Origin: Saccharomycopsis fibuligera x Saccharomycopsis cf. fibuligera
Lineage: Eukaryota > Ascomycota > Saccharomycetes > Ascoideales > Saccharomycopsidaceae
Assembly (NCBI GenBank): GCA_001936135.1
Contig: CP012819.1
Location: forward strand, 620,001 to 684,000
Reading direction: 5' to 3'
DNA: 64,000 nucleotides
A program made the translations under genes and the position numbers. Shown here in pieces: positions 31,539 to 41,730 of the stretch (within the stretch, counting starts at the first letter, position 1; every line of letters begins with the position of its first letter). The notes beneath the pieces are model-generated. The model was not told the origin of the DNA. It made no database searches and saw only the letters and a program-made list of their open reading frames with translations.

Positions 31539-32969
31539 TCACCAGGCAAGCTCCCTTGGATTATTCTTCTCCTTATCAGCATCATTCTTATTTTCTCTAG
31601 ACTCATTGTCATGACCTTCAGTAATCGCAGCACCAATATGTCTTTCATTCCCAAATCCACTTTTATCATGCGGGGTTGAATTTCTGTACTTGCCGTCGTC
31701 GCTGTAATTATCTTTACTTTCACTTTCTTTATTGATAGTATTATACTTCCTTTCACCTAAATACCTTTCTTTAGTCTCTTTATCATATTTTTTATCATTT
31801 GTATTATTATCCTCACTCTTTTGTCTTGATCCTCTTCCTCCATGCCTTTTTCGATCTCTGTAACTTTCACCCTGACCTTCTCTGTCTTTTTCCATTCGTC
31901 TTTCTTTGCTATCATGGCGATATCTGCGATGACTTCCATATCTTCTTTCATCATTGTCGCCATCAGTATCATCGTGACGTCTTTTATAATGATGTAACCT
32001 TTCGTCGTCCCTGTGGTAGCTCCTGCGATCACTATGACTTTTTTTATCTTCATCTTTGCGATCACTTCTACGATAATTTCTTTTACTTTCATCGCGATAT
32101 CTGCGACTTCTTCTTTCAGGATCATGATCATCACCACGGTGTCTGTGAATTCTATGTCCACGATCATACTCCTTATCCCTAATCCTATTTCTTATCTCCT
32201 TTTCTTTTTCTTCTTGTTTTTCTCTTTCTGTTTGCTCCTCATCCTCGTATTCAGCAAAATCCTTAAGCATCTCTTTTCTAATTCTCAAATCATGCTCGTT
32301 TAATATTTCGTTTCCATTATCGTCGAATTGAACTTTATAATAGCAATGGTCGACTCTAATATTTCGATCTAATATGGTTATGCCGTTCAAGTTATCCACG
32401 GCAAGAACGGTGGAGCGTTGATCTTCGTATTTTAAGAATGCAAACCCTTTTGATTCACTACTGCTGTTACTATTATCGTTGTTGTTGTAATTTTCATTGC
32501 TACTACCGCTATTTCCATCGTTATTATTGTGGAAGTTTTTGGAGTTGTTGTAGTTCTCTCTGCTACTATTAGCACTGCTGTAGCTGTTGTAATTGCCATT
32601 GCGGCCATCATTATAGTTGTTATTATTAGTAATACTATTATGATTGTTACTATTAGTGAACCTAGCTAATTTGATCTCTGTGGGCACACCATATTGTGAA
32701 AATATAGTCAATATATCTTCTTCGGTTAACTTCTTAGGTAAGTTTCCAATGAAAATATATGCGGAATCACTGAATTCTTGATGCCATGATGCTTCGAATG
32801 GGATATTGTTTCTTAGCTCTGTTTCGTTGAGCTTAGTAATGCGGTTAGCGCTATCGTTGATAAATGTTAGTATGTGAATTTGTTTTTGTTTTTTATTTGA
32901 AGACCATAGATAGTAGATAGTAACTAATGATGTATTAATATTGAATTAAAACGAAGATACGCACCTCAT
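31539..32969 (-). CDS. IST3: Ist3/Snu17 RES-complex splicing factor, two exons
   Basis: Exon 1 is only ATGAG (32969-32965); exon 2 runs 32850-31539. The 438-residue product starts MSANRITKLNETELRNNIPF and matches Saccharomyces Ist3 (148 aa), the RRM subunit of the RES pre-mRNA retention and splicing complex with Bud13 and Pml1. RNP2 is YIFIGN (residues 33-38) and RNP1 KGFAFLKY (136-143), followed by EDQRSTVLAVDNLNG as in the family. Between them an Asn/Ser-rich insert of about 65-70 residues replaces a short loop. The C-terminal half is a charged Arg/Asp/Glu/Ser/Lys/His region absent from the short Saccharomyces protein. Without the intron the conserved N-terminus would lack an ATG, which strongly supports the splice model. 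Divergent from TPA1. Confidence 0.9.
32851..32964 (-). other. IST3 intron
   Basis: On the minus strand the donor is GTGCGT at 32964-32959, the branch point TACTAAC at 32872-32866 and the acceptor TAG ends at 32851. Length is 114 bases. Branch point and acceptor are textbook; the donor departs from GTATGT at two positions. The first exon is five coding bases, a placement close to the start codon that is common for yeast introns. Confidence 0.8.
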
Positions 32970-33294
32970 TAGGCTATAGTGGCTGTCTTTTCCGATTGGC
33001 TAGCTATAATGTACTTGTTGATGTTTAATGCTTGATATCGGTTGGTTGGCTGATGGTGATGGGCATCTGTGTATCTGCATATAAAAAAAATCAGCTTACG
33101 ATCGATAAGTAGGGTGTAAGGGTAAGGCAAAAAAAAAGTGAAAAAAAAAAAAATAAAAAAATTGAAAATTTCCTCTCTACTGGCGATGAGGTGACTTTCG
33201 TTTGATTCAGACTACTTTATAAACACAGGAGATTGATATTGTTCCACAAAGGCTAGGCCAAATAACCTACTGGTACAATTAACAAGTGACAATT
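32970..33294. promoter_or_regulatory. Divergent IST3/TPA1 promoter with PAC and RRPE-like motifs
   Basis: About 325 bases separate the two start codons. GCGATGAG at 33183-33190 matches the core of the PAC element and TGAAAATTT just before it (about 33163-33171) resembles RRPE; in yeasts the pair marks ribosome-biogenesis genes. A long A-rich run at 33130-33160 may exclude nucleosomes. Placement suits TPA1, whose product modifies ribosomal protein Rps23. Confidence 0.55.
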
Positions 33295-35382
33295 ATGACC
33301 ACCAACAACAAGAGATCAGCAAGTGAAGGTGCTACCACTACCGCTGCCACTGCCGCTGCCAAGCAGCCATCCAAGAAGCAGGATATCAATTTCAAGACTT
33401 TGGACAAAGATATAAACTACTCACAATTCCTCAACCAAGAAATCTTTCAAGATAAAGCAAAAGCCCAACTTCGGCAACAAATCTCCGATGCCACTCCTTA
33501 CAAGTGGGGGTCTATCCATAACTTAGTCGACGACACACTTCTACGCAATGTCCGTGATGAAATCCTCAACGAGATCCATTTCACTAAGAAGGAAACTGAC
33601 ATTTACAAAGTTTTCCAGTCTGGTGATTTACGAAACTTGAGCGGTTTAGATAATCAAGAACTTGGTCGGTTGCCTAACTTGCTCAAGTTGCGTAATGCTC
33701 TATACTGTCCCCAATTCCGTGATTTGATTAGTTATGTTACTCAAGCAGGAAAGATTAGTGCTAACAAGTACGACATGTCATTGAACATTTATCACAAATC
33801 ATGTCATTTATTGACTCATGATGACGTTATTGGTAGTCGAAGAGTAAGTTTCATTTTGTATTTGCCTGATCCGGACAAGAAATGGAAAGAGCATTATGGC
33901 GGGGCACTAAGATTATTTGGAGCTCATTTTTCCAATGTGCCAAAAACGGATTATCAAAAGAAATTTGTGCCGAATTTCAATGATTATGCGTTTTTTGAAG
34001 TCAAGCCAGGCTATAGTTTCCATGATGTTGAGGAAGTTAAGGCTGATAAGCAAAGAATTTCTATTCAGGGATGGTTTCATATTCCTCAGGAAGGAGAAGA
34101 CGGCTATATTCCAGGAGAATTGGAGAAGTTTGAGCAGCAAAGTTCGTTGCAGCAGTTGGAATCAGGTGAAGTGCAGCAATTCGATTATCCAAAGTTAAAC
34201 AGAGATATTATTTCTAATGAAAATAGAGAAAAGTTAAGAAAAGAATTGCAAATTTTGGAGAGCGAGGAGGAGCAGTCGTCACAATCTGATAATAATAGCA
34301 GCAAGTTTCAATTGAAAGACAATGAGAAAACTGAATTACTTAAATATCTCAACGCAAAACTTCTCACTTCCAGTGAACTTTCCCGTCTCAATTCACAATT
34401 CCTTAGCGAATCAATGATTTCAATCACCGATTTCCTCAATGAGGACTTCTCGTCAACTTTAAAAAAATACATCAAACAAACAGAACTTACGAATGAAGTA
34501 CCTAAACTTTCCAAAGACGTTAAACTTCCATGGAAAGTCGCCATGCCTTGTGTCAAGCATCGTTTTCTTTATATAGATGGAAAGAGACTTGAACCAGAAT
34601 TAGCAAGTTTGCAATATGAGCACGAACCACAAGATGCTAAACAAAACAGACAGGAAAAGCAGCATCAGGATGATGCGATTTTACAGGAAAGTGATTTGCC
34701 AGATTTTGAGTCAGTAAAGAAGGATGCTGAGTCGAGAGCAGCGGCGCTTATCAACAAGAAGAATAAGAAGGAGAAATCTGGCAAAGATGATGAAGACGAT
34801 GAAGAAGATGAAGAGGATAGCAGGGGAGACAACGAAGCAGTGGCCAAATTGGCAGAATTGGCAATTTTTTTGAAAAGTACAGCATTCAAGAAATTTTTAT
34901 TACTTGTTGCTTCAGTGGTGCCTATTTCAGAACAGGTATTGATTCGTCGATTTAGACCAGGGCAAGATTTTACCTTGGCTACTAATCAGGATACAAAGTT
35001 TAGTGCTGGCAAGCAAGATGAGGCTGATGATGTTGATGCGCTTTTTGAAAGAATAGATGCAGTTCTCGAAGGTACTCTTTGTCTAACCCCGTCACAAGGC
35101 TGGGACTCTGGTGAAGTGGGAGGCTACGAATTATGCATGGCAATGGATGAAAATGATGATCCAGCCATATACAGAAACACTGGCAGTGATGATTCAGTAC
35201 TTTTGAATTCGCAGGCTAGTTGGAATAGTTTCAACTTGATTTTGAGAGATAGTAGCATCTTGAAGTTTATAAAATATGTTAGTTTTGGGGCTAAAGGAAG
35301 TAGATGGGACATAAATTGTCAGTGGGATGTCGAAGGGTTGAAGGATGATGAGAGCGGAAGTGAGAAAGGTGATGAGGAATGA
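33295..35382 (+). CDS. TPA1: Tpa1/Ofd1-type prolyl hydroxylase
   Basis: The 695-residue product matches Saccharomyces Tpa1 (644 aa), an Fe(II)/2-oxoglutarate dioxygenase that hydroxylates a proline of Rps23 and affects termination accuracy and mRNA decay. The first double-stranded beta-helix domain carries the iron ligands: H175 and D177 in THDDVIGSRR and H243 in FHDVEEV, with the 2-oxoglutarate Arg in RISIQGW. A second, non-catalytic oxygenase-like domain follows (VLIRRFRPGQDFTLAT, LEGTLCLTPSQGWDSG). An acidic low-complexity linker lies near residues 480-520. ATG 33295 is the first in frame. The gene looks intact and active-site residues are present. Confidence 0.96.
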   Translation: MTTNNKRSASEGATTTAATAAAKQPSKKQDINFKTLDKDINYSQFLNQEIFQDKAKAQLRQQISDATPYKWGSIHNLVDDTLLRNVRDEILNEIHFTKKETDIYKVFQSGDLRNLSGLDNQELGRLPNLLKLRNALYCPQFRDLISYVTQAGKISANKYDMSLNIYHKSCHLLTHDDVIGSRRVSFILYLPDPDKKWKEHYGGALRLFGAHFSNVPKTDYQKKFVPNFNDYAFFEVKPGYSFHDVEEVKADKQRISIQGWFHIPQEGEDGYIPGELEKFEQQSSLQQLESGEVQQFDYPKLNRDIISNENREKLRKELQILESEEEQSSQSDNNSSKFQLKDNEKTELLKYLNAKLLTSSELSRLNSQFLSESMISITDFLNEDFSSTLKKYIKQTELTNEVPKLSKDVKLPWKVAMPCVKHRFLYIDGKRLEPELASLQYEHEPQDAKQNRQEKQHQDDAILQESDLPDFESVKKDAESRAAALINKKNKKEKSGKDDEDDEEDEEDSRGDNEAVAKLAELAIFLKSTAFKKFLLLVASVVPISEQVLIRRFRPGQDFTLATNQDTKFSAGKQDEADDVDALFERIDAVLEGTLCLTPSQGWDSGEVGGYELCMAMDENDDPAIYRNTGSDDSVLLNSQASWNSFNLILRDSSILKFIKYVSFGAKGSRWDINCQWDVEGLKDDESGSEKGDEE

Positions 35383-35770
35383 TTTATTTAGAGAGGAGAT
35401 TTACTCTGATCACTGACCAAATTTTAGATGTTTTAGCTTATAATAAATAATTATGACGATACCTATGCTTTACAGTATTGTTTGTCATGTAAGGTTTGCC
35501 AACCAAACATCATACACTCTTGCGATCTTCGTTTCTATCGCTCCTAAATAGTAAATATGCTGCTCGTTTGAGATTTGCCATCAAAAACAAGATCGCTTTT
35601 ATAAAAGGCATAATTAACGGCAAACACTTACCGGTGACGCTAGTTTCTTATATACCACAATGCCGGCACCGACAACTACAACGTCTCTCTAAGAGGAAAA
35701 AATTCTGTTAAACGAAGAAACCCCTAATGGATCAATAAGCTTCAAGAAAAAAAAATGCTGAGTGGCCGCT

Positions 35771-36202
35771 ATGGGATATTTTAATGACTTGCTTTTTGCT
35801 GATATTGGTACGGATTATAGCCACAATGATGAGGTTAGTATTGTTTCTGTTAGCCACAAAAAAACTACGAAAAGGATCGGCATAATCTTAATAGCACTAG
35901 CAGCTATGATCTTTAGAACTGCTACATCAACAAGAAAAAAAGAAAAAAAGAAAAAAAGAAGAAAAAAAAAGGAAAAGAAAAAGAACAGAAAAATTAGTGA
36001 AAACATTCAGATCGAACGAGTATGCCATGTTGAGTATTGCATATGTACTCTGCATTGCATTACTGCATTGCCTTTAGGAAAACAAAACACTTTAAGGCTT
36101 GTGGCATCTTTATTCAATGACAATAACGCGGTCAAAGACGACAACTTGGTAAATGACAATAATGCTGTAATTATATCAGTATATATATGTATATATATAT
36201 AA
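35771..36202 (+). CDS. Doubtful small ORF (143 aa)
   Basis: From ATG 35771 the frame stays open for 143 codons. It reads MGYFNDLLFADIGTDYSHND, a hydrophobic segment (IGIILIALAAMIF), a long Lys/Arg run from A-rich DNA, and a tail ending in a TA repeat. I know no relative. The A-rich run and TA repeat make long open frames likely by chance. Listed only so the stretch can be checked. Confidence 0.15.
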   Translation: MGYFNDLLFADIGTDYSHNDEVSIVSVSHKKTTKRIGIILIALAAMIFRTATSTRKKEKKKKRRKKKEKKKNRKISENIQIERVCHVEYCICTLHCITALPLGKQNTLRLVASLFNDNNAVKDDNLVNDNNAVIISVYICIYI

Positions 36203-36220
36203 TTTATCAGTAACTCAATG

Positions 36221-36236
36221 CGGAAAGCTGTTTCCG
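36221..36236. promoter_or_regulatory. CGG-N10-CCG element upstream of HOG1
   Basis: CGGAAAGCTGTTTCCG has exact N10 spacing and is very close to the distal PUT1 site (CGGAAAGTTGCTCCCG). Further CGG/CCG triplets follow within 100 bases. A Zn2Cys6 factor, perhaps Put3 itself, could bind. It lies 656 bases before the HOG1 ATG. Confidence 0.5.
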
Positions 36237-36364
36237 TAGCCAAGACCACTACTGTTTTCCGTTCCGTCAACCGCAACACAGGATTCTGAGTGCGGAATAC
36301 CCCCTACGGATTCTCGGAGTGTGTTTAGCATTATCGTAGTGTGGATTCTGTTTTTAGTTTTTTA

Positions 36365-36395
<31 letters not shown>

Positions 36396-36891
36396 TTTGT
36401 TTTGTTTTTATCCTGGATGGCCAGCGAAGGCGGTTTTTGCTTGTCTACTTACTGCACTTGTACCGACTGACCATTCATCAAACATCTCGACTTCACAACT
36501 CAAAAACTATCACTAGTTACCTATCCCCAATCTCAGTCTTCTTTATTACGGACTAGTAGTTTGCCCCTTAGGTATCTGGTTCTTCCTTCCTTTTTGCATT
36601 GGTGTTTTACTGTCTTCTTGTTTACCACTTTCTTTTTCTTTGCGCGTTTTCTACTTCTCGGTTTCTACTACTAATAGATCCCTGTTCCCTCGTCATCAAC
36701 AAAAAAAGAAAAAACATCACAAAGTGTTACCACGTTTGCGAAAGGCGGATACTGTTTTGTATCTTAAAACACATTCATTATTAACACTCCTCTTCCCTGA
36801 GATCACTTTTTGCATGTTAAAACACCTTTGCACTGTGTATTTTTTATATCATTATATATTGCACACATATACACGTCCAAATTGATTCACC

Positions 36892-38150
36892 ATGGACCAC
36901 TCAACAGACGAATTTATTAGATTTCAAATCTTTGGTACAGTATTTGAGGTCACTAGAAGATACAGTGACTTGAACCCTGTGGGGATGGGCGCTTTCGGCC
37001 TTGTTTGTGCCGCTGATGACATGATCACCAACAAGAAAGTCGCCATCAAGAAAATCGTTAGACCATTCACTACGGACGTGTTAGCTAAAAGAACATACAG
37101 GGAACTTAAACTTTTGAAACAGTTGAGACACGAAAATTTGATTTCCTTGGATGATATCTTTATCTCTCCTAGTGAAGACATTTATTTTGTGACCGAACTT
37201 CAAGGTACTGATTTGCACCGTTTGATTAGATCCAGACCGTTACAGCCGCAATTCATCAAGTATTTCTTGTATCAAATTCTTAGAGGCTTGAAATACGTTC
37301 ATTCTGCCGGAGTCATTCATCGTGATTTGAAGCCTTCCAATATTTTGGTTAATGAAAGATGCGATTTGAAAATTTGTGATTTTGGTTTGGCAAGAATTCA
37401 AGACCCTCAAATGACTGGCTATGTGTCCACTAGATTTTATAGGGCTCCAGAGATTATGTTGACTTGGCAAAAGTACGATACCAAAGTTGATATTTGGTCC
37501 GCTGCATGTATTTTTGCTGAAATGATTGAGTTAAAGCCGTTGTTTCCTGGTAACGATCATGTTCATCAATTCTCTATAATAACTGAACTTTTGGGTACTC
37601 CTCCAGCGGATGTCATTGAAACTATTGGCTCAGAAAACACCCTCAAGTTTGTATTATCCTTACCTCACAGAGATCCAATTCCATTGAGTGAACGTTTCAA
37701 GAACGTTGATCCCCAAGCAGTTGACTTGTTGTCCAAGATGTTGGTGTTTGATCCTAAGAAGAGAATTTCTGCTGAAGAAGCATTGGAACATCCATATTTG
37801 GAGTATTTCCATGATCCCGAAGATGAACCATTAGCCACTGAACCATTTGATTGGAGTTTCAATGAAGCAGATTTGCCAGTCGATACATGGAGAGTAATGA
37901 TGTACACTGAAGTGGTTGATTATCATCAAAGTGATTCTTCATTTGATCCAAGAGATTTTAATTATGCTAACGGCATTAGTGAAAATATTGTTTCTCAGCA
38001 AGAAATCAATTCTCATCAAAATTATCTTCAGCAAGCCGAATATTCGAATGATCCTCAGCAATATGCTGCTGGCCCACAATACATTACTGAAGAGCAGTAC
38101 GCTGCCAACCCAGAGTATTATCAACAGCAGCTACAGCAACAACAACTACA

Positions 38151-38182
<32 letters not shown>

Positions 38183-38379
38183 AGCAGCAGCAGCAGCCGC
38201 AGCAGCAGCAAGTTTTTGCTGATCAGCAAATACCGCAGCATCATCACATTGAGCATCATGATGTGCAATATCCAGAACATGTGGAACAAGTTACCCCAAC
38301 TGGAGAAGTTGAACATCGTGAAGACGCACAACATCATATTGAAAATGTGGAAGCATACAATCAGGGTCAATTGAGCTAG
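36892..38379 (+). CDS. HOG1: Hog1 stress-activated MAP kinase
   Basis: The 495-residue kinase is the terminal p38-type MAPK of the osmotic and general stress pathway, shuttling between cytosol and nucleus. Seen: [11 protein letters not shown] glycine loop, VAIKK lysine, [10 protein letters not shown] catalytic loop, DFG, and activation motif T175-G176-Y177 in MTGYVSTR. The common-docking region [17 protein letters not shown] and the adjacent [12 protein letters not shown] are as in Hog1. The C-terminal tail is Gln- and His-rich with a polyQ run (about 38125-38210 in DNA). One family-conserved Gly is Ala ([10 protein letters not shown] rather than WSAGCI). I see no CTG codon in the gene. The ATG at 36892 has a CACCATGG context. 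Confidence 0.97.
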
Positions 38380-39616
38380 GTCGAATTAAAGTTAGTTATG
38401 TTAAGTTTTATTGAGTTTTATTAATCTAAATATAGAAGGGTTTTGTTTTATATATGTTGGTTTACATTTGCTTCTATTACTTTGTTAAGTAAAGTGGTAG
38501 CCGGTAAGGGAATTCTTTTAGTAAGATGAGAAAACAAAATAAAAAAGTAAAAAATTATAAAAAATCTTGAAAAACATTTAACCGTAAGCATGATTATGGA
38601 GAGAGAGAAAAAGGAAATACTGGGAAATAGAAAAATTTGTCTGTTGAATATTACCTACTAAGAGTATTTGAAGTTTGTTGAACTTTCTATTCGCAATGTC
38701 AAGATAGTATTATTCGTAGTGGGAAAATGAGAATCTTCTTCATAACTCTGCTGGTGCTGCGAAACCAGAGGGGCGAAGCTTATTTTTTCTTTTCCAATGT
38801 ATCGGAATTGAAATGCACCAAAATTTCCAATGTGCAGGCCGTATATCGGCAGTACTTATTCAGCAGTCCTTTAGCCTCTGTGCTAACAGTGAACTTCACA
38901 ACGTTTACAGTGGTTGGCAGTGGCAGGTGATGATATATTCATGATAGTTTTATTGTGGCTAAAGATAAGTAAGAATAGGTAACAAGCAAGTTAGTAGGTA
39001 ATAAGAATCTTAGCATTAAGAAAAAAAGAAAAAAAATAAAAAACAAACAAACTAATAGCACTGTCCGGTCTATTGAATAGTAAAAGTAAAGAACGTCTTT
39101 TTTTTTGTTCTATTTTTGTTTATTAATTTATTTATTTATTTTTTTATTTTTTTATTTTTATTTTTTATTTTTTTTTTTTTTTTTTTTTTTTTTTGTTTTT
39201 TGATTTTGTTTTGTTTTCTTCGTCTTGTGTGTTTCGTTTGTTTTCCCAAATAGTGTTAGAGATGATTTGATTCTTTACTACCGTATCTATCTTAGTTTAG
39301 GATTTATATTTATCAAAGCTTGACTCACAAATCGGATAAAAAAAAAAAAAAAAAAAAGTCAAAGATGCAAAATCATAGTATACAGAAAATGCGTATGGGC
39401 GCAACATAACGGCTAATGGGATATTGCAAAGAAACATGTTAACTGAGTGAAATAGGGACCCAAATAAAGGTCATGCAAAATTAGCCTGGGACGGATGTCA
39501 AGTAACGTTGTTCAAATTTTTTGTTTTTTGTTTTGACACGAATTTCTCTCATGCTGTTCTATTTTAAATATTAACTCAATGGGAACGTTTTTTGATTTAT
39601 TTACACCCGAAAAAAC
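38380..39616. other. Convergent intergenic region HOG1 to PKA-like kinase
   Basis: AT-rich 1.2 kb between converging genes, with a 27-T run at 39168-39194 and an A-run near 39339-39357. A 67-codon ORF at 38727-38930 has no family support. No other feature recognised. Confidence 0.55.
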
Positions 39617-41038
39617 TTAAAAATCATCAAACAACCCCCCAAACTGATCTCCCACGTCCTCCTGGCTTTTATTGAACCCACCCGCAGCTACAGCCACGTC
39701 TTCCTCTGGAAACTTGTCAAAATATCTGGCGTCGCCCGTACCTGAACTCAATAATGGAACAAAAGGAGGCACAGCTTTCTTAGTCAACAAGCTTTCCCAG
39801 TTTATATTTGTGAACCATGGGTGATTTTTCAAAGTTTTAGCGAAATTGGCACCGTACTGGTGGTTGTTGCCGGTCTCGTCACCGTTACTGGCAGAAGTGT
39901 CACTATTGCCGTCTCCGACGTATGCACGATTCAGCGCAGCAGCGGTGGTGCCAACGGCTTCTCCACCGCGCTTAGTAACATCCCTAACAAGCAAACGCTC
40001 GATAACATTTCTAGTCTCCAAATCGTCCAAATATGAAGGAAACTTATACTTCAACCCGACAATCTTTTCGTAGATTTCCTTTGCCGATTGCGCTGCCGCT
40101 TGGGTGCTGTTGCTTGCGGTGGAGTAGAATGGAGGATATCCAAAAAGCATCTCGAATATGACAACGCCTAGGGCCCAGTAGTCGACGCTGGGGCCGTACG
40201 GATAGCCGAGGATGATTTCGGGGGCCAAGTAGTCGCTTTTGCCGCAAAACGTTTTTGTGGTTGCGGTTGCTGTTGCGGCGCTGCTCTTGTTGTTGTTGTT
40301 GTTGTTGTTTGATAACTGTTTTGCCAAGCCAAAGTCGAGTAGTTTGATGTGTCCGTCAGCGGCAATAGCAATGTTTTCTGGGTTTATGTCCCTGTGGACA
40401 ATCTTCATTGAATGCAAGTACTCGATTGCAAGTAGTAGCTCAGCAGCGTAGAACTTGGCATGGTTTATTGGGATTTTGTAGGTTGCTTTTGGCGGTGCTG
40501 GTGCGCCCGTTGGAGCGCCCGTGCAATGAGGGGCAAAGGACGACGAAACAGCAGGTCCTTGACCCGTTGTGTGCTGAACAATCAAAGAAAACAAGTCGCC
40601 GCCTTCAACAAACTCCAATAATAGGAAAAGCTTTCCTCGGTCCTGCGCGACTCCGTAGACCTGGGGAATGAACGGGTGGGGCTGGACCTTCTGGATTAGC
40701 CGGAGCTCATTTTTGACGTGATCCACCTGCTTGTAGTCCACCAAGTGGGACTTCTTGAGCACCTTGAGAGCGTAGTATTGCTGGGAATGGCGATGTTGAG
40801 CTAGGTAAACTCTGGCTAGGGACCCGAGGCCAATTGTGCGGACAAGGCGGTAGTCGGATACGTTCAACGGCGGAAGTGTGTTTTTTGCCGCTGCTGCGGC
40901 GGCGGCGGCTGGAGACGATGTTGGCGAAAGGGACGCTGCTGCCGAAACAGAAGTTAGCGAGGTGGCCAGCTCGGAAGCCGCAGTTGTCTTTGAGGACGCT
41001 TCGCTGAGCTCGGTCGACCCGGTGTCAGGACTTGCCAT
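39617..41038 (-). CDS. Divergent PKA catalytic-subunit-like AGC kinase
   Basis: From ATG 41038 the product is 473 residues. A Ser/Ala-rich N-terminus of 60 residues precedes an AGC kinase domain closest to PKA (Tpk): YYALKVLKKSHL with K92, HPFIPQVYGVAQD, GGDLFSL, KFYAAELLLAIEYLHS, DFGLAKQL, DYLAPEIILGYPYG, VDYWALGVVIFEMLFGYPPFY, NHPWF, and a C-terminal LFDDF hydrophobic end like Tpk. Odd points: glycine loop G70-x-G72 with Ala75 in place of the third Gly; HRDIN instead of RDLK; an Asn/Ala/Thr insert between DFG and the CGKSDYLAPE segment; a second insert after LFSL. The catalytic Asp and DFG are present, so activity is possible. The frame is open about 260 bases upstream without an ATG, so a longer N-terminus by splicing or non-AUG start cannot be excluded. 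GC-rich, unlike HOG1. Confidence 0.85.
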   Translation of the reverse strand: MASPDTGSTELSEASSKTTAASELATSLTSVSAAASLSPTSSPAAAAAAAAKNTLPPLNVSDYRLVRTIGLGSLARVYLAQHRHSQQYYALKVLKKSHLVDYKQVDHVKNELRLIQKVQPHPFIPQVYGVAQDRGKLFLLLEFVEGGDLFSLIVQHTTGQGPAVSSSFAPHCTGAPTGAPAPPKATYKIPINHAKFYAAELLLAIEYLHSMKIVHRDINPENIAIAADGHIKLLDFGLAKQLSNNNNNNNKSSAATATATTKTFCGKSDYLAPEIILGYPYGPSVDYWALGVVIFEMLFGYPPFYSTASNSTQAAAQSAKEIYEKIVGLKYKFPSYLDDLETRNVIERLLVRDVTKRGGEAVGTTAAALNRAYVGDGNSDTSASNGDETGNNHQYGANFAKTLKNHPWFTNINWESLLTKKAVPPFVPLLSSGTGDARYFDKFPEEDVAVAAGGFNKSQEDVGDQFGGLFDDF

Positions 41039-41730
41039 GGTCTGGACCAAGGGCGGGCTGTGGAGCGCGACGGTGCTGACTGCCACCAAGGGTGGTGTAA
41101 GGGTGGCCGCTGATGCTGATGCTGGCGCTGATGCTGGCGCTGATGCTGGCGCTGAGGACTGGGCCGCCACGCGAGAGACGGTGAGCGGTGGTGACTGTTG
41201 GCTAGAGAGATGGCGCCTGTAGCGGCGTCTGTTCTGGGTTGTCGTTTGGCGGCAGTGAACGTGAACGTGGACGTGGACGTGGACTGGGCCGGCGAGGACT
41301 CAGTCAGCGGTTGCGGTGATCCGGTGATTCGAAGCGGTGTGCAAGAGAGAGGACGCGCGGGCAGCACGAAGGAAAGAGGACTGTTTTGTGTATGTGTGAG
41401 CGGGTATGGGTGTGTGGCAAGGCCCCGGCAACAGAAGAAGAGGAAGAAGAGGAAGAAGAGGAAGAAGAGGAAGAGAAGAGAGCAACGATGCTGACGGTTA
41501 CCGCTTGACAGATTTGTCGATTGTTCCGCGGCGGCGGTGCTTGCGGTGGAGCTGCCGGTTTGTGACATTAGACGGTGATGTCAACCGCGAAGATGGTCAT
41601 CGGCGCCGCCTGGACGAGGACAGCGGCAACTACAGAGGGCAGCGGACAACAAGTCACATTGTATTAACAGACACTAATGCTAACAGACACTAACTAGTAA
41701 GGCAAGGAAGGCAAGGCGGCACAGAGAGGA
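41039..41730. other. GC-rich intergenic region upstream of the PKA-like kinase
   Basis: Contains a 12-bp tandem repeat (GCTGATGCTGGC units, 41109-41155) and a purine-rich GAAGAGGAA repeat at about 41430-41480. A 204-codon minus-strand ORF (41568-40954) overlaps the kinase start in another frame; its middle is only the pyrimidine repeat read as Leu/Phe, so it is not called. Presumed kinase promoter. Confidence 0.5.

Larger units (their letters stand above)
35383..36891. other. Intergenic region TPA1-HOG1
   Basis: 1.5 kb. It holds a possible small ORF (35771-36202), a (TA)n stretch near 36178-36200, a cluster of CGG/CCG triplets at 36221-36320 including a CGG-N10-CCG, and a 28-T run at 36371-36398. 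The last 500 bases are the presumed HOG1 promoter and leader. Confidence 0.6.

Noticed and set aside
40954-41568. 204-codon ATG ORF upstream of and overlapping the PKA-like kinase in another frame
   Set aside because: Its centre is a pyrimidine repeat read as Leu/Phe and its end is the kinase gene read out of frame. I tried it as a spliced first exon of the kinase but found no consensus donor and acceptor in matching phase.
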